Source: Alphaproteobacteria bacterium (GTDB lineage: Bacteria; Pseudomonadota; Alphaproteobacteria; Caulobacterales; Aquidulcibacteraceae). Taken from it: 64,000 nucleotides of DNA. The DNA lies in assembly GCA_018971945.1 (NCBI GenBank), contig JAGWZH010000001.1, positions 1-64,000 on the forward strand, written 5' to 3'. A program made the position numbers and the translations under genes. The stretch's first letter is position 1. The number at the start of each line of letters is the position of its first letter. The notes beneath the pieces are model-generated. The model was not told the DNA's origin, made no database searches, and was given only the letters and a program-made list of their open reading frames with translations. Below are positions 8,845-16,268 of this stretch, one piece after another.

Positions 8845-9230
8845 GCCTGACTGTAGCTCACCACCTCATATTCCACCCCGTCGGGATCGATGAAATAGAA
8901 CCGCCGCCCCGGCTCATAAGAGCCATGGTTGAACGGCGTCAGCCCTTCCGCCGCCACCCGGCGCTCAGTCTCCGCCAGGTCCGTCACAACGATTGCGATA
9001 TGGTTCAGCCCACCCTTGAACCGTCCGGGATCGTGTGGCGCGTCTGTGGGCTGTCCGGGCGAGTAAACCGCGACATACCAATCCTTCGCCCCCACATGCA
9101 CGCTCTGCCCGCCGGATTTCGCCGGCCCCCGCCAACGCACATCCCAATCAAATACCCGCGCCAACAACGCCGCGGTTGCCTCTGGGTCGCTCACGGTGAC
9201 GTTCACGTGTTCCAACAGTCCTGCGTTCAT
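8841..9230 (-). CDS. VOC-family (glyoxalase/bleomycin-resistance fold) protein
   Basis: 129-residue vicinal-oxygen-chelate protein: two beta-alpha-beta-beta-beta modules, beginning LLEHVNVTVSDPEATAALL and ending RRFYFIDPDGVEYEVVSY. Likely metal-site residues are His8, the His in GGLNHIAIVV and the Glu in GVEYEVV. The reaction (isomerase, thiol transferase or dioxygenase) cannot be fixed from sequence. The start at 9230 has an excellent AAGGAG site 6 bp upstream; an in-frame ATG at 9248 is less likely. It is transcribed divergently from soxR across a SoxR-box-like palindrome, so it is probably a SoxR target involved in detoxifying redox-cycling compounds or their products. Confidence 0.88.
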   Translation of the reverse strand: MNAGLLEHVNVTVSDPEATAALLARVFDWDVRWRGPAKSGGQSVHVGAKDWYVAVYSPGQPTDAPHDPGRFKGGLNHIAIVVTDLAETERRVAAEGLTPFNHGSYEPGRRFYFIDPDGVEYEVVSYSQA

Positions 9231-9307
9231 TGAGCTCTCCTTGTTCATGAGGGGTTTGGGCGCTCCCCAGAACCACCTTTTGCCAACCGAACAAAACCAC
9301 CCTCCAA

Positions 9308-9325
9308 TCTCAAGCTCACTTGAGG
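9308..9325. promoter_or_regulatory. SoxR operator (sox box)
   Basis: TCTCAAGCTCACTTGAGG differs at three positions from the enteric soxS operator CCTCAAGTTAACTTGAGG and keeps both CTCAAG/CTTGAG half-sites. On the minus strand a -35-like TTGACC precedes it exactly as in soxS, with the palindrome filling the long spacer; the -10 (GAGGGT at the 19-bp position) is poor. This orientation drives the VOC gene at 9230. It sits 12 bp upstream of the soxR start, so it may also autoregulate soxR. Confidence 0.8.
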
Positions 9326-9337
9326 TCAAGACCCTAA

Positions 9338-9823
9338 ATGTCCAGAATAAAACCGAAGCAAAAAACAGCAACAGACCTCCTCCCCATCGGCGCCCTCGCC
9401 ACGCGCACGGGCCTCAGCGTTTCGGCCGTCCGCTTCTATGCCGATAAGGGGCTGGTCCCCTCTGTCCGCAGCCCCGGCGGCACGCGGCTCTTCCCCCGCG
9501 CGGCGATCCGGCGCTTGTCGTTCATCCTGATCGCCCAGGATCTGGGTCTCACCCTTGCCGAGATCGCCGCAGAACTCGCCCGCTTGCCCGAGGGGCGCAC
9601 ACCCACGGCAAAGGATTGGGCCGCCATTGCCGCGCGCTTTCAGACCAGCCTTGACCGCCGCATCGAGGCGCTCCAGCGCACCAAGGACCGCCTGGCCGGC
9701 TGCATCGGCTGTGGTTGCCTCTCGCTCGAAGCCTGCGGGCTTTACAACCCCGAAGACCGCGCCGCCCGCCGCGGCGCAGGCCCCCGCTATGCCCTCGGCG
9801 GCGACGATCCCGATCCAGCCTGA
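9338..9823 (+). CDS. soxR: Redox-sensing MerR-family regulator SoxR
   Basis: 161-residue [2Fe-2S] transcription activator. Residues 14-60 are a MerR winged helix (LPIGALATRTGLSVSAVRFY...), followed by a dimerisation helix and the SoxR-specific cluster motif CIGCGCLSLEAC (Cys122, 125, 127, 133; CX2CXCX5C). The cluster is oxidised by redox-cycling agents or superoxide, which remodels the long-spacer target promoter. The gene is divergent from the VOC gene with a sox box at 9308-9325. No soxS is present, consistent with the non-enteric pattern in which SoxR directly controls a small local regulon. The C-terminal tail after the cluster is slightly longer than in Escherichia coli. Confidence 0.95.
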   Translation: MSRIKPKQKTATDLLPIGALATRTGLSVSAVRFYADKGLVPSVRSPGGTRLFPRAAIRRLSFILIAQDLGLTLAEIAAELARLPEGRTPTAKDWAAIAARFQTSLDRRIEALQRTKDRLAGCIGCGCLSLEACGLYNPEDRAARRGAGPRYALGGDDPDPA

Positions 9824-9866
9824 GGAAGTTTGCCTATAAGGCCTCCAAACCGGCTATGCTTCGCCT

Positions 9867-11150
9867 ATGACTCGTTTGCCTGATCCGGCCGCCCAGGCCC
9901 GCGAAGCGCTGGAAGACGGCGCCCCCGTTGTGATGCTGTTGGGCCGCGCCGGCACCGGCAAGAGCCATTTCATCCGGGAGCTGATTAAAGATGCCGATCG
10001 CCCCCAGGTGATCTTGGCCCCCACAGGCCTTGCCGCGATGAACATCGGCGGCCAAACGGTTCACTCGTTTTTCGGTCTGCCGCCGCGTCCGCTCGTCGGC
10101 TTCAGCGAAAAGCCCAACTGGTTCTTCACCAAGGCCGCGAGGGGGGCGAGCCGCATCATCGTCGATGAGATATCCATGCTGCGCGCCGACGTGCTTGACG
10201 CCATGGACGCCCAGCTGCGGGCGGCGCGTCGTTCCTCAAGACCCTTTGGCGGCGTGCAGATGCTGCTCGTGGGCGATTTCCATCAGCTTCCCCCGGTCGT
10301 CCGCGGCGCCGAGGCCGAGATTCTCGCCGAGGCCGGCTATGCCTCGCCCTTCGCCTTTTCCGCCCATGTCCTGCGCGAGGCCGACGTCGTCTTGTGCGAA
10401 CTCGATGAGGTGCGCCGCCAGTCCGACCCTTATTTCATCGACCTTTTGGCCCGTCTTCGGGAGGACAGGGATGTCGAGGGCGCGATAGAGGACCTGAACG
10501 AACGCTGCGTTGGCGCGGTCCTCGACCAGGAGCCCGTGTTGCTCGCCGCCACCAACGCCGTCGCCGACGCCTATAATCGCCGGGGACTTGAAGGGCTCGG
10601 CGGCCAGACCGGAATCTTCAACGGCGCTTTCAAGGGCGAAAGGGCGCCCAAAGAGCCGCCCCCGGGCGACCGCCTTCCCGCTCCAGCCCAGCTGATTTTG
10701 CGGCGCGGGGCCCGCGTGATCTTCACCCAGAACGATCCGGAGGGACGCTGGGTCAATGGTTCCTTGGGCCGCGTCGTCGAGTTCGAACCCAACCGCATCG
10801 CCGTCAAGCTCGACGCCAATGGCGAAATCCACGAAGTCGCCAAGGCGCGTTGGCCGCAGGCCCGTTGGGTCTGGAACGACGCGCTCAAAGAGCTTGAGCC
10901 CAAGGAGGACTATTCCTATGAGCAGTTCCCCTTGGCCCACGCCTGGGCGCTGACCATTCATAAAGCCCAGGGCATGACCCTTGACGCGGTGGAGATTGAT
11001 CTTGGCCGCGGGGCGTTTGCAGCGGGACAGACCTATGTCGCGCTCTCCCGCGCCCGAAGTCTTGAGGGCCTGCGTCTGGCCCGTCCCCTGAAGCCCCGCG
11101 ATGTGCAGATCGATCCGGTCATTGAGGAAGGCCTCGCCCGGTTTCGCTGA
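9867..11150 (+). CDS. PIF1/RecD-like ATP-dependent helicase
   Basis: 427-residue superfamily 1B helicase. The Walker A motif is LLGRAGTGKSHF (about residues 24-35), followed by ILAPTGLAAMNIGGQTVHSFFG (motif Ia region), Walker B IIVDEISMLRAD, motif III LVGDFHQLPPVV and the C-terminal motif V/VI region AWALTIHKAQGMTLD plus YVALSRARSLEGL. This order matches the PIF1-type DNA helicases used in G-quadruplex and replication-fork processing. It lacks the extra N-terminal domains of RecD2. It is 43 bp downstream of soxR and codirectional; the tRNA-Cys-like gene lies convergently just after its stop. Confidence 0.9.
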   Translation: MTRLPDPAAQAREALEDGAPVVMLLGRAGTGKSHFIRELIKDADRPQVILAPTGLAAMNIGGQTVHSFFGLPPRPLVGFSEKPNWFFTKAARGASRIIVDEISMLRADVLDAMDAQLRAARRSSRPFGGVQMLLVGDFHQLPPVVRGAEAEILAEAGYASPFAFSAHVLREADVVLCELDEVRRQSDPYFIDLLARLREDRDVEGAIEDLNERCVGAVLDQEPVLLAATNAVADAYNRRGLEGLGGQTGIFNGAFKGERAPKEPPPGDRLPAPAQLILRRGARVIFTQNDPEGRWVNGSLGRVVEFEPNRIAVKLDANGEIHEVAKARWPQARWVWNDALKELEPKEDYSYEQFPLAHAWALTIHKAQGMTLDAVEIDLGRGAFAAGQTYVALSRARSLEGLRLARPLKPRDVQIDPVIEEGLARFR

Positions 11151-11165
11151 GGCGTTTGAAAAATC

Positions 11166-11240
11166 TGGAGGCCGGGCCTGGACTTTAACCAGGGTGCTCG
11201 GATTTGCGGTCCGAGGCGTTATCTCCTCCGCCACCCGGCC
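11166..11240 (-). tRNA. tRNA-Cys(GCA)-like gene with non-canonical loop bases
   Basis: 75-nt minus-strand cloverleaf including an encoded CCA (11166-11168). Acceptor stem GGCCGGG/CCCGGCC is perfect, the discriminator is U73 (a major cysteinyl-tRNA synthetase identity base), the D stem is 3-4 bp, the anticodon stem TCGGA/TCCGA and T stem CCTGG/CCAGG are perfect. The anticodon loop CCGCAAA reads GCA (Cys). Three loop positions are abnormal: C at 33 where U is almost universal, A at 56 in TTAAAGT where C is normal, and a D loop (GAGGAGATAA) that does not place G18-G19 conventionally. Intact stems argue against random decay. It could be the working tRNA-Cys, a specialised variant, or a pseudogene. 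Confidence 0.72.
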
Positions 11241-11483
11241 ATGGCGAGTGCCGTAAACTGAATTCGCTAAGACTTCTGGAAATCATGAGGTTAAGCCATT
11301 TTGACCATCCCGATGGACCCAAGCTGAGCGAGGCCTTCCTGTCCTCCTCCCTTGCGCGGGCGCTCGTGAAGCGCCGTGGCGAGGACCAAAGCGCCTCCCC
11401 ATGGGCCCTTCCCAAAAATCAGGCCGTCTGGCGCCAAGGTCTGGACAGAGCGGAGGCCTCTTTGTGTCGCGGACAGCGCGCCA

Positions 11484-13517
11484 CTAACCCGTCGCCCCGT
11501 CGCAGGCATAAGGCAGACGCGGATCGGAGCAGAAATCGGGCCATATCCCGGTCTGCCGCCAATAGCCCAGTAGCCCGCTATGGGCCATCAGCTGCAGATA
11601 CCGCGGATCGTGCAGCAAGTCCCGAAACGCCGGCGCGGCCGCGAGGTCTGCAGGAAACGCCAGGGCTTCCCCTTGCGCAGCCATTTGCCTGTCTGCGAGG
11701 GCGAAGGCGGCGTCTCGGTCTCCAAGCCAGCTGATCATCAAGACCGCATCATCGGTGAGCGCCGGATCGCGTTCGGCCGCCGCCCGCCAAGACGCGATCG
11801 CCTCTGCGCGCTGGCTCCGCGCCCGCAATCCCGCCGCCGTAGCGGCGAACAAGCCGGCCATTCTTTCATCCGTTTCGCTTGGCCGCACCCGCGGGTCGAG
11901 CAACGCCGCCGCCCCCGCATGGTCGCCATCGAACAGGGCGAAAAGGAACCTTGTGTTCCAAACGGCGCGCCCCTGTCTCTGCGCCGCCCGCGCAAGGCCT
12001 GCTCGCGCCTCTGTCCGCCGGCCCAGAGCCTCCCGCGTCCACGCCAACAGAAGCTGTGCGTCCAGAGGATCGAGGGCTTGCGCCGCCAGAAGATCTTCCA
12101 GAGCCGCGTGGAGATAGCCCATCTGCGACAACAATCTTGCCCGCGCCCGCAAGACTTGCGCATCGCTGGGCGCGAGCCGCACGGCCTGGTCCAACCACGC
12201 GCGCCGCGCAGCCCAGGCCTGTGGCGGCTCGAGCCCCGCCTTGACCGCCATCGCGTAGGCGTTCTCCGGGTTAAGGCGCAAGGCTTGCGCCGCGTTCTCC
12301 GCCGCAGCGAGGCGCAACGCTTCTGCATCCGCCGGCCTCAAATCCGCAAGGATCAGCTGCGCCCCCGCAAGCTCCGCCCATGCCCGATCAAAACCCGGCG
12401 CAGCGTCGGTCGCTCGCGTCAAAAGCGCGATCGCCTGTTCTAGATCATAGACGCCGCGACGCAGCCTCCCCTCGCGTCCGGCATAATAGAGCTCCAGAGC
12501 CTCCTCCGAGGCGCTCGATGCCGCAGCGGCCACGCTTGTCCGCGTGCTCCCGGCTATGGCCTGGGCGACGCCTGCTGCGATCTGGCGCTGGGCGAGACCA
12601 GCCATGCCAGGCTCCGCCAGCACCGTCTCCGACCAGACCACACTCGACCCGCGTCCAACCTCGCTCAGCTGCGCATTGACAGACCATCGCCCGTCGGCGA
12701 GCCGGACCGCCCCATCCAAAACATACCGGGCCCGGAGCATCCGCCCGACCTCGCGGCGCCGCTCCCCGGTAAATTGGAAACTGGAGGCGCGCGCCGCCAC
12801 GCGAAGACCCGGCTCGGAGGCGAGGCTTGTGATCACGTCGTCCGCGAGACCCTGCGCTGTCGCCGCCATGTCAGAAGTGGCGGCTTCAAACGGCAACACC
12901 GCCACAAGGGGGATGGGATCGGGTCGCGGCCAGACGCTCACGGCCGCGACCGCCGCCACGGTCCCGAGTCCCAAAGCGAGCGCCCAAGGCCGCCTTCGCG
13001 CCAGCCGTAATCGTGCGATCAGCCCGACTTTGCCGGCCAGACCATGCACATTGACTGTCCCAGACATCTTGTCGAGTTGCACCGGCCCTTGCGCGCGCAG
13101 CAGTCTCTGCACACGCTGCGGCAGCGGCCGCCGCACGGCCTCTGAGAGCAAGAGCCCGCGAGGCGCCGCCAATTGCATGAGCCTTGCTGCGACATTGACG
13201 CCATGGCCCAAAAGGTCCCCGTCCGGCGTGGTCCGCACCTCGCCCAGATGCGCCCCGATCCGCACCGCGGGGCCCCCATGCGAAAGCCGTCGCAACAGGG
13301 CCGTCGCGAAGCGCACGGCGCTCAACGCCGAACCGAACTCCGCCATGAAGCCGTCGCCCGCTTTGTTGAAGAGGCGCCCCTGGTGGGTGAGGCAGAGCGC
13401 CATGACGGCTGCGCGCACCTGGTCGACCGAAGCGATCGCAGCGTTCTCGTCCTTCTCGCTCAAAGACGAGTAGCCGACCATATCCACCGAGACGATCGCG
13501 GCGAGCTTGCGGTCCAC
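11484..13517 (-). CDS. Class III nucleotide cyclase fused to TPR region
   Basis: 677-residue membrane-anchored protein. Residues 1-160 are a class III adenylate/guanylate cyclase domain: metal-binding Asp12 in VSVDMVGYSSL and Asp55 in NKAGDGFMAEFG, and transition-state residues Asn108 and Arg112 in GVNVAARL, so it looks catalytically competent. A single transmembrane helix follows (about 174-197, ALALGLGTVAAVAAVSVW). Residues 205-330 resemble the TolB-like module found in this protein class, and the rest is TPR-like repeats. The architecture is common in alphaproteobacteria. It probably makes cAMP in response to a periplasmic cue. A CRP-type palindrome lies about 310 bp upstream. Confidence 0.88.
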   Translation of the reverse strand: MDRKLAAIVSVDMVGYSSLSEKDENAAIASVDQVRAAVMALCLTHQGRLFNKAGDGFMAEFGSALSAVRFATALLRRLSHGGPAVRIGAHLGEVRTTPDGDLLGHGVNVAARLMQLAAPRGLLLSEAVRRPLPQRVQRLLRAQGPVQLDKMSGTVNVHGLAGKVGLIARLRLARRRPWALALGLGTVAAVAAVSVWPRPDPIPLVAVLPFEAATSDMAATAQGLADDVITSLASEPGLRVAARASSFQFTGERRREVGRMLRARYVLDGAVRLADGRWSVNAQLSEVGRGSSVVWSETVLAEPGMAGLAQRQIAAGVAQAIAGSTRTSVAAAASSASEEALELYYAGREGRLRRGVYDLEQAIALLTRATDAAPGFDRAWAELAGAQLILADLRPADAEALRLAAAENAAQALRLNPENAYAMAVKAGLEPPQAWAARRAWLDQAVRLAPSDAQVLRARARLLSQMGYLHAALEDLLAAQALDPLDAQLLLAWTREALGRRTEARAGLARAAQRQGRAVWNTRFLFALFDGDHAGAAALLDPRVRPSETDERMAGLFAATAAGLRARSQRAEAIASWRAAAERDPALTDDAVLMISWLGDRDAAFALADRQMAAQGEALAFPADLAAAPAFRDLLHDPRYLQLMAHSGLLGYWRQTGIWPDFCSDPRLPYACDGATG

Positions 13518-13586
13518 CGATGTTTCCTCAATCGCGCTGAAACCCCCAGGATTTTAGCACGCCCAAACCCAAAGCGCACGGGGCCA

Positions 13587-13603
13587 GCTTTTTGCGAAAA
13601 AGC
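13587..13603 (-). terminator. Hairpin between fur and cyclase gene
   Basis: Inverted repeat GCTTTTT-GCG-AAAAAGC with 7-bp arms. Its A/T-rich arms and position after the fur gene on the minus strand are compatible with a terminator, but it has low GC in the stem for a classic intrinsic terminator, so it may instead be a protein-binding site. Confidence 0.35.
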
Positions 13604-13824
13604 CCGGACGCGTCCGAGCTAATGGCTTTGGGTGCACGGGGCTGAAACAAAGCCTGCGGCGGTCACCAGAAGCTGGCGTCCGCGGACAGCGCGGCGTCAC
13701 AGCCTTCATGCCGATCTGAGACAAACCGAGCACGGAAGAACGCCTGAGAAAACACGGTCTGGCGTCCTGTCCTCCGCTGTCGGACGGCCATGTCCAAACG
13801 GCGCCAGGGCCCGCTCCTCAAATC

Positions 13825-13840
13825 TGTGATCCAAGTCACG
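13825..13840. promoter_or_regulatory. CRP/FNR-type palindrome
   Basis: TGTGATCCAAGTCACG matches the CRP consensus TGTGA-N6-TCACA except for the final base. It lies between fur (ending 13857) and the nucleotide cyclase gene (start 13517), both minus strand, 308 bp upstream of the cyclase start. Function is inferred only from the motif. Confidence 0.4.
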
Positions 13841-13856
13841 ATAAGAGCGCCGCCTC

Positions 13857-14291
13857 TCAGCCCCCCTTCGGGCTCTTCCTATCCTCCTCCAGCGGCACGC
13901 CGTAAAGCTCAAGCCGATGATCCACCAGCCGATAGCCCAGCCGGCGTGCGATCTCTTCTTGCAGCCGCTCAATTTCAGGATCGACGAACTCCAAAACCCG
14001 CCCGGTCTTCATATCGATCAGGTGGTCATGATGGTCCTCGCTTGCTTCTTCGTACCGCGCCCTGCCGTCCCGGAAGTCCCGCTTTTCGATGATGCCGGCT
14101 TCTTCAAAAAGGCGCACCGTGCGATAGACCGTCGCAATGGAGATCCCTGCGTCCACCGCAGCGGCGCGGCGATGCACCTCTTCCACATCGGGATGGTCTT
14201 TGGCGTCGGACAAGATGCGCGCGATGACCCTGCGCTGATCGGTCATCCGCATGCCTTTTTCGATGCAGAGGTTCTCGATGCGGTCCGGCAC
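13857..14291 (-). CDS. fur: Ferric uptake regulator-family repressor
   Basis: 144-residue Fur-family metalloregulator. The winged-helix region spans about residues 10-80 (RMTDQRRVIARILSD, then GISIATVYRTVRLFEEAGII), followed by the dimerisation and metal-binding domain with HHDHLIDMKTGRVLEF. The C-terminal structural-zinc CxxC pairs of gamma-proteobacterial Fur are absent, as in many alphaproteobacterial members. Start is GTG at 14291; an ATG at residue 15 would delete the first helix. It is the last gene of a minus-strand run with rimI, tsaB and a nitroreductase. Fur versus Mur (manganese-responsive) identity cannot be settled from sequence alone. Confidence 0.93.
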   Translation of the reverse strand: MPDRIENLCIEKGMRMTDQRRVIARILSDAKDHPDVEEVHRRAAAVDAGISIATVYRTVRLFEEAGIIEKRDFRDGRARYEEASEDHHDHLIDMKTGRVLEFVDPEIERLQEEIARRLGYRLVDHRLELYGVPLEEDRKSPKGG

Positions 14292-14394
14292 GGGTCAAAT
14301 CTCCGGCAAAAACGGCGTCCCGCCGATATGGGCCGATCCTTTCGCCCTGTCTAGCCGACCCATCGTCCAGCCGACCCACCGCCGCCTTAATCAA

Positions 14395-14859
14395 TCACCC
14401 AGCGCGCCCTTCGCCCAGACCTCGATCGGGCGGCGCCGCCCAGGCCATGACATAGGCGTCAGATGAGCCTTGCGCGCCTGCATAATAGGCCGGCCGGCGC
14501 CCCACGACGCGAAAGCCAAAACGCGCGTAGAGCGCCAGCGCTGGCGTATTGTCGACCGCGGTCTCCAGCACGACCCGCAAACACCCCCGCGCGAGGGCCT
14601 CGGCCAACCCCGCCTGCAGCAGGCGCGACCCAAGGCCTTTTCGCCGGGCGAAAGGGGTCACGGCGAGCGTCAAGACCTCCGCTTCGTCCCCGTGCGCCCA
14701 GCTGAGGATAAACCCCTGGCCCTCGACAATATGGGCGAAGGCCCCTGGCGCGCCGAGCAATTTAGAGAAATCCGAAGCCGACCAAGGCTTGGGGAAGCTC
14801 AGCGCGTGCAGCGCCGCCAGAGCCGCCGCGTCCTCAGCCTGCGCCAAACGGGCGTTCAT
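14395..14859 (-). CDS. rimI: Ribosomal-protein alanine N-acetyltransferase RimI
   Basis: 154-residue GNAT acetyltransferase. The acetyl-CoA-binding motif A is visible as [17 protein letters not shown] (about residues 65-81), followed by the beta-bulge segment [21 protein letters not shown] typical of RimI. It acetylates the N-terminus of ribosomal protein S18 in characterised bacteria. Its start overlaps the tsaB stop by 4 bp, an association seen across bacteria. The C-terminal tail (residues about 140-154) is extra and low complexity. Confidence 0.9.
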   Translation of the reverse strand: MNARLAQAEDAAALAALHALSFPKPWSASDFSKLLGAPGAFAHIVEGQGFILSWAHGDEAEVLTLAVTPFARRKGLGSRLLQAGLAEALARGCLRVVLETAVDNTPALALYARFGFRVVGRRPAYYAGAQGSSDAYVMAWAAPPDRGLGEGRAG

Positions 14860-15488
14860 CCCGCCGCCGCAGCGCCAGCCGACCGCAAATAGGTCGGGTC
14901 GGGGGGATAAGAGGCTGGGTCAAGGCTCGCAGCCCATAGCGCAAGGCGATCGACATTAGGACAGACGCGTTCCTGAAGCGCCCAAGCGGGCCCCAAGGCC
15001 GGCAGGGCCGAGAGGCCAGGCCCTATCAAGGTTCCCTGAGCGAACGGCCAAAGCAGCGCCGCGATTTCGTCTCGCTCCGCTGCGCGCGGGGCCAGCGACA
15101 GAGCGCCCGTTTCTTCCCAGACAGCGACATAAGCCGCGCCCGGCGTCACCACACATCCTGCCCTGACCCCAGCCGCGTCCTCACTCCGCGCCAAGGCCTC
15201 AAGCGTGGAGACCCCGAGGCAAGGCCTGTCCAAAGCCGCGGCCAGGCTGCGGGCGAAAGCGAGCCCGACCCGCACGCCGGTGAACGACCCTGGCCCCGTA
15301 GTGACGATGATCCTGTCGAGCTCCGCGAAGGCGATCCCTGCCTCTTCCATCAAGGCCTTCGCCAACGGGGCCAACCGCTCCGCCTGGCCGCGCGCCATCG
15401 GTTCGACCAGCGCCGCCCGCACGGTTCCGTCAGCAGCCACAGCCGCCGAGCAGGCGTTGAGCGCGGTGTCGATGGCTAAGGTGATCAC
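14856..15488 (-). CDS. tsaB: tRNA t6A biosynthesis protein TsaB
   Basis: 210-residue ASKHA-fold protein that scaffolds TsaD in making N6-threonylcarbamoyladenosine at position 37 of ANN-decoding tRNAs. Characteristic sequence: [16 protein letters not shown] at the N-terminus and [24 protein letters not shown] near residues 60-80. Length fits alphaproteobacterial TsaB. It overlaps rimI (14856-14859) and the upstream nitroreductase gene (15485-15488) by 4 bp each, so the three genes are translationally coupled. Confidence 0.93.
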   Translation of the reverse strand: MITLAIDTALNACSAAVAADGTVRAALVEPMARGQAERLAPLAKALMEEAGIAFAELDRIIVTTGPGSFTGVRVGLAFARSLAAALDRPCLGVSTLEALARSEDAAGVRAGCVVTPGAAYVAVWEETGALSLAPRAAERDEIAALLWPFAQGTLIGPGLSALPALGPAWALQERVCPNVDRLALWAASLDPASYPPDPTYLRSAGAAAAG

Positions 15489-16090
15489 AGGATCTGGCAG
15501 GCTTCTTCAAAGCTCAGCCGCGGCGATCTTGGGAACAATTGATGGTCGTCGCCATAGCCCAGATTGCACAGGAAGTTGCTTTTCCAGCTTTCGGTTTCCC
15601 GATCGCCTGCGAAAAACGCGGCGTCCACCCCTGCCTTGTCGAAGCCGCTCATCGGCCCGCAATCAAGGCCCAACGAACGCGCCGCGAGCATCAGATAAGC
15701 GCCCTGCAGCGTACCGTTGCGAAACGCGGCGTCAAAGGTGGCTTCTGGCGAGGTCGTAAACCAGTGTTTCGCGTCCGGATTATGTGGAAACAATTGCGGC
15801 GTTTTCTCATAGAACGCCATGTCCATGGCGATGATGACGGTGTAAGGCGCAGCCATCGCCTTCTCGACATTGCCAGCAGACAGGAAGGGTTTCAGCTTCG
15901 CCTTGGCTGCAGGCGTTGTCAGGAACACAAACCGCGCAGGCGAGCAATTCGCGCTCGTGGGCCCCATCTTGGCGAGGTCGTAGACCGCCCGGATCAGGGT
16001 TTCGGGCACCGTCTTGTCCTCCCACCCGTTGCGCGAGCGGGCCTGAAAGAAAAGCTGGTTCAGCGAAGCGTCGGGAAGCGGCGTGTGCAT
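15485..16090 (-). CDS. RutE/HadB-like nitroreductase (malonic semialdehyde reductase)
   Basis: 201-residue FMN-dependent nitroreductase-fold protein close to RutE (malonic semialdehyde reductase of pyrimidine catabolism) and the related HadB group: [19 protein letters not shown] near the N-terminus, [16 protein letters not shown] (FMN-binding, about residues 40-56) and [20 protein letters not shown]. No other rut gene is adjacent, so a Rut role is uncertain; a general NAD(P)H reductase is equally possible. The ATG at 16090 is preferred; an in-frame TTG at 16108 would add six residues. First gene of the tsaB-rimI run. Confidence 0.85.
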   Translation of the reverse strand: MHTPLPDASLNQLFFQARSRNGWEDKTVPETLIRAVYDLAKMGPTSANCSPARFVFLTTPAAKAKLKPFLSAGNVEKAMAAPYTVIIAMDMAFYEKTPQLFPHNPDAKHWFTTSPEATFDAAFRNGTLQGAYLMLAARSLGLDCGPMSGFDKAGVDAAFFAGDRETESWKSNFLCNLGYGDDHQLFPRSPRLSFEEACQIL

Positions 16091-16268
16091 GTGCGTGAAG
16101 AGCCCCAAGGGCAGGTCGACCGCCGACCCGCCTCGTACCGAAGCGGGGGCTTATCACGCAGGCGGCGACGGGCAAGAGGCGTTGGTGAAGCGCCTCGTCT
16201 GGGAAGACCCGCGCCGCTGGCTTGCAGATCCGCAGCGCTCGTCCATAGTCCCTGCCGACGGAGGGGTC

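Larger units (their letters stand above)
13518..13856. other. Intergenic region between cyclase gene and fur
   Basis: 339 bp with no supported gene; short frames here have no family resemblance. It contains a perfect hairpin GCTTTTTGCGAAAAAGC at 13587-13603 (7-bp arms, 3-nt loop), which lies upstream of the minus-strand cyclase gene and could terminate transcription coming from fur, and a CRP-like palindrome at 13825-13840. Confidence 0.6.

Noticed and set aside
10236-11234. Long minus-strand open frame opposite the helicase
   Set aside because: It is the antisense shadow of the helicase gene, kept open by GC-rich codon bias.
11204-11734. Plus-strand frame crossing the tRNA-like gene and the cyclase 3' end
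   Set aside because: No homology or ribosome site; it overlaps two better supported features.
12544-13473. 309-codon plus-strand frame opposite the cyclase gene
   Set aside because: The minus-strand frame encodes recognisable cyclase motifs; the plus frame is Ser/Arg/Pro-rich without similarity.
16109-16268. preQ1 riboswitch before the YhhQ-type gene
   Set aside because: No aptamer-like consensus could be recognised.
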